Part shown: positions 1 to 12,193 of the stretch, in pieces
Layout of the letters: each line of letters begins with the position of its first letter
How positions within the stretch are numbered: position 1 is the first letter of the stretch
Source of the DNA: Anaeromyces robustus
Taxonomy: Eukaryota; Neocallimastigomycota; Neocallimastigomycetes; Neocallimastigales; Neocallimastigaceae
Direction of reading: 5' to 3'
DNA length: 27,500 nt
NCBI GenBank assembly: GCA_002104895.1
Contig: MCFG01000282.1
Coordinates: forward strand, 52,501-80,000
Position numbers and translations under genes: made by a program
The notes under the pieces: generated by a model
The model's database searches: none
What the model was told of the DNA's origin: nothing
The model's input: only the letters and a program-made list of their open reading frames with translations

Positions 1-1111
1 ATCTTTTACAACAATATTCTATAAAAAAGAATATTTAATTAATAATAAATTAAAAAACAGCAAGCAATATATTAAAATATAATAATATTAAAGTAACAAT
101 AAGTATTCAGTATTAGCTTTAATAATTATACTTTCAATAAATTATAATGTATATATTTATTTTTCTTTTTTTTTTTTTTTTTTTTTTTAACTTTTTTTTT
201 TTAATTACAAATTGATAATAATAATTATATTTTATTATTACTTAATGAACAACCCTTAATAAATTCTCTAATCAACATTTTTTATAGTATTTTTTATAGT
301 ATTTTTTAAAAAAAAATTTTTACAATATATTAAATATATATTATTAATATAATAATTATAATATATTAAAAAAATAAAATATTACAATATTAATGAATTA
401 ATGTTATTCCATAATCTTTTATATATATAGAAAAAATTATTAAAAAAAAAAAAAAAAAAAAAAAAAGATACAAGCTTCAAGCTACAAGCACTTAAATTTC
501 TTGAAAAGAAATTGGTTTAAAATAATAAAAAGTATATAAAAAAATAAAAAAGAAAATATGATTTTTAATATATTAAAATTATTTTAAGAAAAAAAATAGT
601 AAAAAATATTAAGTAGATATAATCTTAAAAACAATATAATACAAATTATTAAATCAAATAAATCCTTATTTTTTTTATTTCTTTTTTTTTTTTTTTTTTT
701 TTTATTTAAAAATTAATCAATAATAATTAACATTATTAACTATTAATAATAATAATATTATCTAATAATTAAAAAAAAAAAAAAAAAAAAACAAAAAGGG
801 AACTCTATGGATTCATAATATTTTTTGAAGAAATTAACAATTATAATTAAAATATTTTTCAATCTTATCCAAATTAAACGTTTTTTTTATATTATAACAA
901 AAAAGAATTACCTTGATAATTATTTTAAAAATAAAATATAATAAAAAAAGAAATATAATAAATAATAAAATATAATATATAAAATATAACATAATATAAT
1001 ATAATATATAATAACTATTATTAAAAAAAAAGAAGATATATATAAATTTTAAATATTAGATTTTATATATATAAATGGAAAATTAAATAAATTAAAAAAA
1101 AAAAAAAAAAA
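1..1111. other. Upstream flank of the P5B ATPase gene, no gene seen
   Basis: This is AT-rich intergenic DNA with homopolymer T runs (about 169-188 and 682-703) and A runs (about 440-466 and 772-791). No open frame of useful length and no tRNA-like fold was seen. Two less AT-rich spots stand out: a CAAGC motif repeated three times at 7-nt spacing (471-491) and a short patch around 797-815. The last 80 bases carry a TATA-like stretch and an A-run before the start codon of the ATPase. Confidence 0.7.
1035..1111 (+). promoter_or_regulatory. Putative core promoter and leader of the ATPase gene
   Basis: A TATA-like stretch at about 1037-1045 is followed by AT-rich DNA and a nearly pure A-run that ends at the ATG at 1112. 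A TATA element and an A-rich tract immediately before the start codon are usual for Dictyostelium genes. In DNA this AT-rich the match is weak evidence, and no transcription start can be fixed. Confidence 0.3.
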
Positions 1112-2396
1112 ATGAGTAGATATTCAGAATTTAATATGGAAGCAGATGACCTACAAGATGATACAAATTCCATACATGCGAGATATATACCTTTAATTGA
1201 TGAAGAAAAAGATATCAAACAAAAGATATTACTACATGAAGATTTAATTATTACATTAAATGGTTACCAACAAATTCCTTTAAGAAAATTTATCTATTAT
1301 GTTTTATGTGTTTTATCTTTTGGTACAGCTTTTTTAATATTTCATTGGTTTCCAAAACTTAAATTAAAATTATTAGGTGTTAATGTACCAATAGAAGATG
1401 CATCTGAACTTTACATAGAAAATACATGGAGTAGTAGTGTAGTTCATGTTAAAATAAAATATAATTATTTTAATGGAAAAATTTCAGATATTTTTCCTAA
1501 ATATGGAAAAATTAGTGAATTTACTCAGCAACATAATATCACACCAACACAAATTGAAAATGCTAATTTAGAACACCAATTTTATATAAAATACTTTAAA
1601 TATCAATACATTCGTTTTATTTTTAATCCAATTACTTCAAAATATGAACAAATTTCAAATTGGAAAGATCCTAATTGGATTTCAGTTCAATCTACCATAA
1701 ATGGTATTGAATCAAATGAGGTTTATATTCAACGTCAACAAATATTTGGTTCAAATGTTGCAAAAATTCATCAAAAATCAACACTTTCATTTTTATTAGA
1801 TGAAGTATTACATCCATTTTATATATTTCAAATATTTTCTATTATATTATGGTGTACTGAAGATTATTATTATTATGCTTTTTGTATTTTTGTAATGTCC
1901 GTTTTTAGTACCTATTCCACTTTGAAAACATCTAAAGAAAATTTAAAAAAAATATCAGAAATGAGTAAATTTACTTGTCCTGTAGTAGTTGTTCGTCAAG
2001 ATGATAAACAAGATAGTCCTTTCAAACATATTGATTCAAGTGATTTAGTTCCAGGTGATGTTATGGTTATAGCACCTAATGAATTAGATGTTTTCCCATG
2101 TGATGCTATATTATTAAAAGGAGATTGTATTGTTAATGAAAGTATGTTAACTGGTGAAAGTATGCCAATTAACAAAATACCAATTAAAGATGAAGAATTA
2201 AAAAATCTTGATTTTGAAAAAGATGATATTGTAGCTAAAATGGGAAATTATTGTTTTTTCGCTGGTACTAAAGTAGTTAGAGTAAAAGGAGATAAAAATA
2301 AAATATTAAATGAAAATTCATCATCTGACACAGCACCAATTCCATTAACAGAAATAATGAATAATGATAATATTAATAATGATAATAATAATAATG

Positions 2397-2457
<61 letters not shown>

Positions 2458-4473
2458 AATAATTAATATTAATAACATTAATAATACTAATAATATTAAT
2501 AATAATAGTAATAATCATACCGTAATACCAAAACGAAAAAGAAATTTAAAATATGAAACAAAATCAGCTTATGCATTAGTAATTCGTACAGGATTCAATA
2601 CCGCAAAAGGATCTCTTGTACGTTCTATGCTTTTCCCTAAAGAAAATTTCTTTAAATTCTATCGTGATTCATTTAATTTCATTTTTGTTCTTTTCATCAT
2701 TGCCTTATTTGGTTTTGCTGGTTCACTTTATAATTTTATTAAATATGGTGTTCCAGTTTCAATCATTATTATTAGAGCTTTAGATTTAATTACTATTGTA
2801 GTACCACCAGCATTACCAGCAACAATGAGTATTGGTACAAGTTTTGCTATATCCAAATTAAAAGAATTAAATATTTTTTGTATTAGTCCAAATCATGTCA
2901 TTGTTGGTGGTAAATTAAATTTAATATGTTTTGATAAAACAGGAACTTTAACAGAAAATGGTTTATGTGTTCATGGTGTTCATTATATGGAACAAGATAA
3001 ATCACTTTCCCCGCAAAATAATACATTCTCAATATCCTCAAATAATAATTTATCAGGTATTATTATTAATTTTTTTTTATCTATAATTATTAATATAATA
3101 TATATTAATATATAATATATAATTTTTAAATAATAATAATTATTACAATTATTGTAATTATAATAATTTTCATATTTAGATAACAATAATTTTATATCGA
3201 AAGTCAAATTTTCAAAACTATGTAATCATAAAACAAGAAATCAAGATTTCTTTTCACCATCTTACACATCAATAATTATGGATTCACCATTAACTAATAG
3301 TCAATATAACATAATAAATAATAAATCATCATTACATAGAAAAGGAAAAAATAAAGGTCTATTTGAATTTACTGAATTAATTGAAATATCTGATGATAAT
3401 AAAAATGATAATGAAAAACAAAATGGTAATTAATAAATAAATTATATTTTTAATTAAATATAATAAAAATAAATAAATAAACATATTAATATATATAATA
3501 TAAAACATTTTGATATTATAAATAATATATATTTCTAACCAATTTATTTTTTTTTCTTTTTTTTTTTTTTTTTTAGAAAATGGATTAGAAAGAAGTTATT
3601 CTAATCATTCAATAACAAGTACTTATAGTACAAGTTCTGTTTTATCTTCTCTCAATGAAGAAGAAACTTCACTTTTAATATCAAAAAGATATATAGATTT
3701 ATTAAGATTTGCTATGGCAACATGTCATAATTTAAAAGTAATTAATGGTAAACTTATAGGAGATCCATTAGATATTGAAATGTTTAAATTTATTGATTGG
3801 TCAATTCAAGAAAATGATGGAGCTATTGATGGTTTATCCACTATTGTTAGACCAAAAAATAATTTAAATATTGAAAGACGTATGAATGAAATTGATTCCA
3901 TAAATTATCAACATCGATTCTCTTCTTCAAGTTTTGATGAAAATGAAAATTCAAAAATAGCTTCATCTAAACATTTATTTGAATTAGGTATATTAAGAGT
4001 TTTTGAATTTGCTAGTAGTTTAAGAAGAATGAGTGTAATTGTACGTCGTATGTATTCACAAGAATCAAATTTAATTGTTTCAGATTCTTTAGAAGTTTTT
4101 GTTAAAGGAGCTCCAGAAGTTATTCGTGACATTTGTAAAAATAAAACAGGTATGAATTTTTTTTTTTTTTTTTTTTAATTTATATATTTTTATATATATA
4201 AATTAATTTACTAATATTATTATTATTTATTATTATTGAAAATTATTTAAATAAAAAAAAAATACATAAAAAAAAATTTTCATTTATTATATTATTGATT
4301 AATTAACTGATTAATTGAATTAATTAATTAATTATATATATAAAAGTTCCAATAAATTTCAATCAAAAACTTCACAGATTAGTTAATAAAGGTTTTCGTG
4401 TTATTGCTGTTGGATATAAAACTTTAGAAAATGTTAAATTTCATAAATTAATGAAAATGAAAAGGTAATACAC

Positions 4474-4513
<40 letters not shown>

Positions 4514-6848
4514 TATTTAAAATAAAAATATTTAAATATATATATTATTATTATAAATATATAATAATATCATCTTTTTTTTTTTCATTTATTTATGATA
4601 TATATATAGAGAAGAAATAGAATCAGATCTTGAATTTTTAGGTTTTATAATTTTTGAAAATCCATTAAAACCAGGAACCAAAAGAACAATAGAATCATTA
4701 AATGAAGCAAATATTCGTTCATTAATGTGTACAGGTGATAATATTTTAACAGGAATATTTGTAGCTAAAGAATGTAATATGTTAAATAAAGATGCTCAAG
4801 TTAAAATATTAAAATTTATAGAAGGTACAGGAGAAGTTGATGAACATACAATACCTGAATTAATTCATGGTGGTAGAACAGCAGAAGCTCAAATTTGTTT
4901 AGAAGAATTAGACAATCCTGATGATAATGATGTTGATGATGATGATGAAGAAGAAGAGGAGGAAGAAGATAATAGTGAATGGCCATTAGAATCAGATTCC
5001 ATAAATTCGGATCATATAAAAATAAATGATTATAATGATGAAAATAATGAAAATGAAAATAAAGAAACATTAATACCACCTTCCTCATCTAATTCTTCAT
5101 CCTTTCCTAAACTTATATATAGTTCTAATGATCTTCTAAATCAACATGATAGTTTAATTAATATTAATAATGAATATTATGCCATGACAGGAGATATTTT
5201 TGATTGGATATTACATAATTATTCTGATAAACATTTAAAAACTATATTAGATAATTGTAAAGTTTTTGCACGTATGTTACCTGATCAAAAACAAATATTA
5301 GTAGAAAAATTTCAAGAAATTGGTTATTGTGTTTCATTTTGTGGTGATGGTGCTAATGATTGTGGAGCGTTAAAATCAGCAGATGTAAGTTTTAAATAAT
5401 AATTAATAATAATAACAATTGAAAAAAAAAAAAAAAAAATAGAAAAAAAAAATAATAAAATAAAAAAAAAAAAATAATAAAATATAAAAAAAATTAATTA
5501 ATTATTAATTAATAAAAAATGAATTATTATTATTATTATATATAAATAATAATAAATTATATCAATATATATATATATAAATATTTTATTTATCATATTA
5601 AGGTTGGATTATCATTATCAGAAGCTGAAGCAAGTGTTGCTGCACCATTTACAAGTCAAGATATGGATTTGAAATGTGTTTTAAATGTTATAAAGTAAAA
5701 AAAAAAAAATTATATATATATAACTTTCATCATATTATTTATATATAAAACAGTTTTTCATTTATATATTTATAAATGAAATTATTTAATTATTTCTATA
5801 AATTTACTAATGTATATATATATCTATATATTTTTAATTTTAATTTTAATTTTAATTAAATAATAAAAGGGAAGGAAGAGCTGCTTTAGTCACCAATTTT
5901 AGTTGTTTTAAATATATGGCATTATATAGTTTAATTCAATTCACAACAGTTAGTTTATTATATTCTTTAGCAGGAAATTTAGGAGATGCTCAAGTATATA
6001 TAAAACAAATAAAATATAAAAATGAAAAGAAATAATATTAATATTAAACTCAATATTAAAAAATAATTATAATAATAATATTAATCTCTTTTTTTTTTTT
6101 TTTTTATCTATTTATATATATAATTTAAATTTTTTTTTTTTTTTTTTACTATATTAGTTTTTATTTATTGATTTATTCTTAATTTTACCAATAGCTGTTG
6201 CAAGTAAGTGTGATAATATAATAATATTAAATTTAAAATTATTAATATATGTATATATAAAATATATTTTAAATTATATAAATATATATTTATATAAATA
6301 AATAATTATTATTAATTTAAAAATAAAAAAAAAAAATTCATTCATAGTGGGAAGATCTGGATCCTATCATAAAATTTATCATAAAGCACCTACTTCTAAT
6401 TTAGTTTCATTTAAAGTTTTAGTTTCATTAATTGGTCAAATTATTATTCAAGCAATATTCCAATTTTATATATTTTTCTGGAGTAGAAGACAATCATGGT
6501 ATATAAAAAAAATTAATATTCTAAATATATTAATTATAATAATGATAATAATAATAATAATAGTAGTAGTAGTAGTAGTAAATATATCAAATAATAAATA
6601 AATAAATTTATCGTAAAAATTTTTTTTAACGCATAATTAAAAAAAATTTTTTTTCAATATATATATATAATTTATATATATATAAAAAAGGTATGTTCCA
6701 CCAAAACAAAATGGAGATGGTAAAACTATTCTTTGTTATGAAAATACATTTTTATTCTATATAAGTTGTTTCCAATATATTGTTGGAGCTTTAGTTTTTA
6801 GTGTTGGACCACCCTATCGTCAACCCATCACTACCAATGGTAAGATAT

Positions 6849-6891
<43 letters not shown>

Positions 6892-7220
6892 TAATTTATA
6901 AAATATATATTAATAAAATCATTTTAATAAAATCATAATAATAATAATAATAATAATATATATATATATATAATAAAAAATACTATTATATAAAAGGTAT
7001 GTTTATGTCAATTTCAGCGATATCTTCATTATTTATTATAGCATTATTAGTCATGCCCGAATCTAGTATTTTATCCTTTATGGAATTAAAACCTGTTCCA
7101 ACTTCAGCTATATATTATACCCTATTTATTATTATTATAAATGCCATTACAAGTATATTAGCAGAACTTTATCTTTGGCGTTGGTTAACCTATCAATTTA
7201 AAAAGAGAAAAAGAAATTAA
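1112..7220 (+). CDS. P5B-type cation/polyamine-transporting ATPase (ATP13A2/Ypk9-like), 11 exons
   Basis: Joined exons are 1112-3056, 3180-3425, 3577-4149, 4347-4464, 4610-5384, 5603-5694, 5870-5993, 6158-6203, 6348-6498, 6691-6839 and 6997-7220. They sum to 4443 nt, 1480 codons plus TAA, with all ten junctions GT..AG and phases consistent. P-type ATPase motifs appear in order: PGD (314-316), TGES (347-350), PPALP (565-569), the phosphorylated Asp in DKTGT (D608), KGAPE (907-911), TGDN (1002-1005), FARMLPDQK (1180-1188) and GDGAND (1206-1211), then DVGLS. PPALP before the phosphorylation site, the N-terminal hydrophobic hairpin (about 61-79) and the [10 protein letters not shown] stretch (231-240) point to subgroup P5B, whose animal and yeast members act in late endosome, lysosome or vacuole membranes; ATP13A2 exports polyamines. 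Exons 7-11 encode the C-terminal membrane helices. It is longer than human ATP13A2 (about 1180 residues) mainly through an Asn-rich insert (416-468) and an acidic/Ser-rich insert (about 1063-1126). Substrate and location here are inferred. A relationship to the Dictyostelium P-type ATPase Kil2 is possible but unverified. Confidence 0.93.
2357..2515 (+). repeat. (AAT)n tract coding for an asparagine-rich insert
   Basis: Mostly AAT codons encode residues 416-468 of the ATPase, with Asp, Ile, Glu, Thr and Ser interruptions and a pure Asn core at about 2395-2454. It lies after TGES (347-350) and before the third membrane segment, so it should loop out of the A-domain/membrane linker on the cytosolic side. 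Asn homopolymers are common in Dictyostelium proteins and this one need not be functional. The antisense poly-Leu frame across it is an artefact of the repeat. Confidence 0.9.
3057..6996 (+). other. Ten introns of the ATPase gene
   Basis: Introns are 3057-3179, 3426-3576, 4150-4346, 4465-4609, 5385-5602, 5695-5869, 5994-6157, 6204-6347, 6499-6690 and 6840-6996, 123-218 nt each. All start GTA and end AG, and all are more AT-rich than the exons. Each would bring an in-frame stop or a frameshift if retained. Six of the ten fall in the last 1.8 kb, and exon 8 is only 46 nt. Intron 9 holds a short TAG-triplet run (about 6561-6581) and intron 10 holds AAT runs. Confidence 0.9.
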
Positions 7221-8650
7221 TTAATAAATAATAATTTAATAAATAATAATAAATAATAGAAAAATAGAAAAATGCTATAAAAAAAAAAAAAAAAAAAAAA
7301 TTTTTTTTTCCTTATATTATAACTTAAAACTAAAACTATAATTAAAATTAAAATTAAAAAAAAAAAATTAAACTTATAATAGCAATATAATAAATATAAT
7401 GAAATAATTATAGAGTAGAATAATAAATATAATAAAAATAAAATAAAAAAAAAAATAATAATATAATATAAAATAATATAAAAAATATAAAATTTAAGAA
7501 GTTTAAGAAATTTAAAAATTTAAAAAAAAAAACATTATAGAATATAGAATATAGTATATTATTTTATTAATTTATTGTATATTGTATAATTATTTATTTA
7601 TTTTAACATTTAATAAAGATATATAAACTATAAATTATAGAAATATATATAGAAATATATATAATTGAGATATAAATGCATCATAAGTCTTTCATCTTTT
7701 TTTTTTTTTTTTTCATTCCAAAACATAATAATAATAATAATAATAATAACGATTATATCTATAAAGAATAATCCTAATTAATTACTAATTTGATAAATAA
7801 TACATTTTAATTTGAAAAGGAAAGAAAAAAAACTATAACATATTTTAATTGTATTAAAAAACTTAATATTAATATAACAATGATTGATTACAATTTATGT
7901 AAGCAATATATATATATATAAATATTTAATTTATTTTTTTATTTTTTAAACACAATAAAACAACTTTAGAAATAAATTGTTTAAAACTTGATATTATAAA
8001 ATGAAGAAAGTATAGATGAATTTCAATATATTGAATAAATTATTAATATTAATTACTTTTTTTTTTTTTTAATTATTATTTAATAAAATTAAAATATGTT
8101 CTTATTTTTGGAATATAATCCTAAGTCTTAATTTTATTTTATTTTATTTTATTTTTTTTTTTTTTTTGATTTTTTAATGTATTATTATAATTTCCTTGGT
8201 TTTAAATATTTATACAATTCCTTTAATTAATTAATAGTTTAACTCATAATATAATAAAGTAAATGAATAAAAAGTATAATAAAAAAAAAAAAACCTAGTA
8301 AATTTAATTTTATAATATATATAAATTAATAATAAATTTCATCAATATTTATACTATTAATAATTCCGATCAATGAATAAAAATTTTTAAAAAAATTTTT
8401 TTAAGAATTTTCTATTTTTTTTTTTAAATTTTTTTATAATATTTACTGATTACTTGGTTGTTAAGAAAACTATAATAAAAATCTAGTAAAATATTAATTA
8501 AAAATAAATAATATAAAAATCAAATGAAATAAAATTATATTATTATAATAATATAAATAAGAAATAAAAAAATCTTTAAATTATAAAAATAATATCATAA
8601 TTTTATTATTTTATCATTATAACTATTATTATTATTACATTTTAAAAGTT

Positions 8651-8651
8651 T

Positions 8652-8706
<55 letters not shown>

Positions 8707-8709
8707 TTA
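8651..8709. repeat. (TTTA)n tetranucleotide array, about 15 units
   Basis: An essentially uninterrupted TTTA microsatellite in intergenic DNA. It uses the same motif as the much longer arrays at 11671-11829 and 22801-22939. Confidence 0.95.
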
Positions 8710-9117
8710 TATAGATAAAGTCTCCCATTTTTAAAAAATTTTTCAAAATAAATTTAACTGCCCATCATAAAAAAAAAACAATACTAAGCAAATGAAAAAG
8801 ATTTTGATTATATTTAATTTAATATAAATTAAAAATAAAAATAAAAAAAAGGTTTTTTTAACATTGAAAAAATTATTCAAAAGATTAAAATAAAAAAATA
8901 AAAAAAAATGTAAAGTTTTTTTTTTTTTTTTTTCCTTTATAAAATAATAATACTAATGAATAAATAATAATAAAATGAAAGATATTTTAATATTTTAATC
9001 TAATTTTTTAATTTAATTTAATATAATATCCAAGTTAAATATAATATTTTACAATTACAAAAAGAATCTAAAATAAAAATAAAAAAAAAAAATGTTAAAT
9101 AATTCCACAAATTATTT

Positions 9118-9220
9118 AATTTTTAATTTTTAATTTTTCAATTTTTAATTTTTCAATTTTTATTTTTAATTTTTAATTTTTAATTTTTATATTAATTTTT
9201 ATATTTATATTAATTTTTAT
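9118..9220. repeat. Degenerate AATTTTT heptamer array
   Basis: The heptamer TAATTTT and single-base variants (with TCAATTTT) repeat about ten times from 9118 to 9190, then decay into TTTATATTAA-type sequence up to about 9220. Confidence 0.8.
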
Positions 9221-9944
9221 TATTGATTTTGATTTTATTTTTTTATAATTTTTTATAATATATAATATAATTAATTCTCCACTATTAACTTTGATTAAAT
9301 TTTTTAATATAATCCTAATAAATAATATTTGGGTCTTATGATCCATAACGTTTTAACAAATAATAATAATAATTTTATATTATAATAATTATAATAATAA
9401 TTCAGACAATAATAATAAAAAAAATATATATATATATAAAACATAATTTCTACTCGATTAAATTTTATACCAATTTTAATCAATTATCAATATTTTTATA
9501 TCAAAATTAAAAATAATATAAAAAAAATATTAAATACCAAATAATAATAAATAAATAAATAATCATATATATTTAATAAAAATATCATCATAATAAATAA
9601 TAATTACATTCCAAAATTAAAACAAATTGACAATTACATAATTAAATTTATTTTTATAAAAAAAAATTAATTTTGAAAAAAATTCAAATATAAAATAATT
9701 ACATTTTTATTTAAATAAATAAATATATATACATATACAAATAATAATTCGAAAAGAAAAGAAAATATATTTAAATTCGAATTTGATTAAAAATTAAAAC
9801 AAAATAATTAAATTAAACTAAATTAAATTATTTAATCATATTAAAACAATTATTATCAAAGTAAAATAATAAATACTAAATAAATAAATAAAAATAACAA
9901 AAAAATAATAAAGAATAATAATAATAAATAAATAAATAATAAAA

Positions 9945-10910
9945 ATGAATATTTTAATTATTGGTTTAGGAGTAATTGGTACTACTTATGGTTATGTATT
10001 TTCAAAAGCAGGACATCATGTAGAACATTATATAAGAAAAAGTAGTAAAAATTATAATATTAAAGATTTAAAAGTAGAACTTCTTGATGGTAGAGTTAAT
10101 AGTAAAGGTGAAAATGTTCAAGATAATTATATAGTTAATAAAACTACTAATCAACAACAATATGATTTAATTTTTGTTTCTGTACCTTCAGGTAAAATTG
10201 AAAGTGTCCTAGAAGAATTGAATAAAGAAAAAATAACTGGTCCTATTTTATTAGGATGTGGTATATGGGAAAAACGTTCCTATATAGAAGAAATTATGAA
10301 AGATAAAGAATGGATATTAGGTTATCCTGTAGCTGGAGGAAATATTACTGATGGTACATTATATTGTTGTGTTTTTAATAATTTTATGTTAGAAACTAAA
10401 GAAAAAACCAATATATCAAATTATGATGATATCAAAGAATTATTTAATCAATCTCAAATAAAATTAGAACAACCTTATGATATGTTAGAATGGATATGGT
10501 TACATATGGCAATTAATGCTGGTGTTGTTTCAGTAGCTGGTAGATATGGAGATATTAATGATGTTTCTTCTTCAGCAGAAGGATTAATGAATTCAACGAA
10601 AAAATTAGCAGAAGCCGTTAGATCTATTAGAGAAACCTCAAAAATTGTGGAATCTAGAGGAGTAACATTAAAACATTATAATAATGAATTATTTGCTTAT
10701 AAATTACCAACCATTATATCTTCACCTATTATGAAACGAATGTTTGCTACTAATATTTTAACTAGAAAAATTATGACATTACATAGTAATTTAAGCGATT
10801 TATTATATGTATGTCAATGTGTTTATGATGAAGGAAAAAAGAATAAAATTGAAGCTCCTATATTTTATAATAATTATGAAATGGTTCAAGCCAATTTTAA
10901 TGAAAAATAA
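9945..10910 (+). CDS. Ketopantoate reductase-like (ApbA/PanE family) NAD(P)-dependent oxidoreductase
   Basis: A single-exon gene of 321 residues plus TAA, with an A-rich leader directly before the ATG. The N-terminus is a Rossmann fold opening with GLGVIG at residues 7-12 (GxGxxG dinucleotide loop). R31-K32 after the second strand suits NADP(H) binding. Strand-like DLIFVSVPSGK (74-84) and the mixed helical C-terminal half (about 183-310) fit the ApbA/ApbA_C architecture and its usual length of about 300 residues. Known members reduce 2-dehydropantoate to pantoate in vitamin B5 and CoA synthesis. Aligning by eye around N191, the position of the catalytic lysine of bacterial PanE appears to be H187, and the late conserved Glu may be D285, so activity as a true ketopantoate reductase is uncertain. 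Safest reading: a divergent family member, probably cytosolic, with substrate unknown. No operon-like link to the neighbours. Confidence 0.85.
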   Translation: MNILIIGLGVIGTTYGYVFSKAGHHVEHYIRKSSKNYNIKDLKVELLDGRVNSKGENVQDNYIVNKTTNQQQYDLIFVSVPSGKIESVLEELNKEKITGPILLGCGIWEKRSYIEEIMKDKEWILGYPVAGGNITDGTLYCCVFNNFMLETKEKTNISNYDDIKELFNQSQIKLEQPYDMLEWIWLHMAINAGVVSVAGRYGDINDVSSSAEGLMNSTKKLAEAVRSIRETSKIVESRGVTLKHYNNELFAYKLPTIISSPIMKRMFATNILTRKIMTLHSNLSDLLYVCQCVYDEGKKNKIEAPIFYNNYEMVQANFNEK

Positions 10911-11037
10911 AATAAAAAATAAAAAATAAAAAATAAAAGAAAAATAAAAAATAAAATAAAAAAATAGAATAAAAAAATATATATTAAATATTTTCAAATA
11001 CAGATTTGCATATAATTTTTTTTAATGTAATAGTTTC

Positions 11038-11052
11038 TGTGTGTGTGTGTGT
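11038..11052. repeat. TG dinucleotide run
   Basis: About seven TG units about 130 nt past the reductase stop. TG/CA-rich boxes are binding sites for the Dictyostelium G-box binding factor, but one run downstream of a gene is weak evidence for that, and a simple microsatellite is the default reading. Confidence 0.8.
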
Positions 11053-11221
11053 TTTATTTTATTTTTAATTTATTTTATTTATTTTATTTTATTTTATTTT
11101 TCTGTATATACATATTTCCTATTATGATGTTTAATATAATAATAATAATAATATATATTATTATTAATATACTTTTACTTTCCATTTTTTTATATGAATA
11201 ATACAAAAAAAAAAAAAAAAA

Positions 11222-11300
11222 TAATTGGTAAATTTAATATAAAATTTTTTTTTCCTTTTATAATTATTAAACAAAATATAAATATTATGGTTACCAATTA
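11222..11300. repeat. Inverted repeat with 10-bp arms
   Basis: TAATTGGTAA at 11222-11231 is the exact reverse complement of 11291-11300, enclosing 59 nt. It could form a stem-loop about 310 nt after the reductase stop. The arms contain G and C, so they are less likely than pure A/T palindromes to be chance, but no function is evident. Confidence 0.6.
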
Positions 11301-11670
11301 AATAATTTTATGGTATTTATTTTCCTAATCCTACATTCACAATCACAAGTTTAAAAAAAATATAAATATATAGATATTCGGTAAGAAAAGAAATAATTTA
11401 TCTTTTTTTTTTTTTTTTTATAATAATTTTTATTTTATTTATAATTTTTTCCATATCTTTTATTATTTATTATTTATTATTTAATATATATATATATTTT
11501 TACTTTTTCAATATTCTCTTTTTTATTCACTAATAGTATTCACAAAAAAAAATGAACTAAAAAAAATAAAAAAAAAAAAACATAATCACCTGTAAATTTT
11601 GTCCTTATAATATTTATTATTATTATTATCAAATTTCATTTAAAAAGTATACACAAAAATCCTTTTATAT

Positions 11671-11829
<159 letters not shown>

Positions 11830-12145
11830 TTGTTTTAATAATAGTTATATAATTAATAAATGAATGAATTTAAAATTATTTAATTATTTAATTAATAATA
11901 AATATATAAAAAAATATAAATTAAAAAAAAAAAATAATTGTTACTTATCAAAACTTTAATAACATAATAATTAATAATATAATTATAAATGTTTACCTAT
12001 AAAAATTAAAGAATTGATATTGACATAAAATAAATATAGTTATTTGAAATAGATGGAAAACATATTATATATTTTATATATATTATGTAAAGATTAAAAA
12101 CTTTATTTTTTTTGTGTTGTTGATTAAAAAAGTAATAATTATTGT

Positions 12146-12193
<48 letters not shown>

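Larger units (their letters stand above)
7221..9944. other. Intergenic region between the ATPase and reductase genes
   Basis: No coding frame was supported on either strand. Overlapping AATAAA-like signals directly after the ATPase stop (7222-7256) are probable polyadenylation signals. Further on there are many A/T homopolymers, a (TTTA)n array, a TAATTTT-type heptamer array and a small less AT-rich patch at about 9330-9352. The final 200 bases are A-rich and probably form the leader and promoter of the next gene. Confidence 0.65.

Noticed and set aside
2248-2478. Minus-strand frame of 76 codons dominated by leucine
   Set aside because: It is the antisense of the (AAT)n asparagine tract in ATPase exon 1 and has no independent support.
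3057-3115. ATPase exon 1 read through to the stop at 3113, giving a 667-residue truncated protein
   Set aside because: A GT..AG intron (3057-3179) restores the frame and the downstream motifs (KGAPE, GDGAND, C-terminal helices) continue in phase, so this is one spliced gene and not a pseudogene.
7221-9944. Possible extra gene between the ATPase and the reductase
   Set aside because: No frame above about 60 codons with plausible composition on either strand; only low-complexity DNA is seen.
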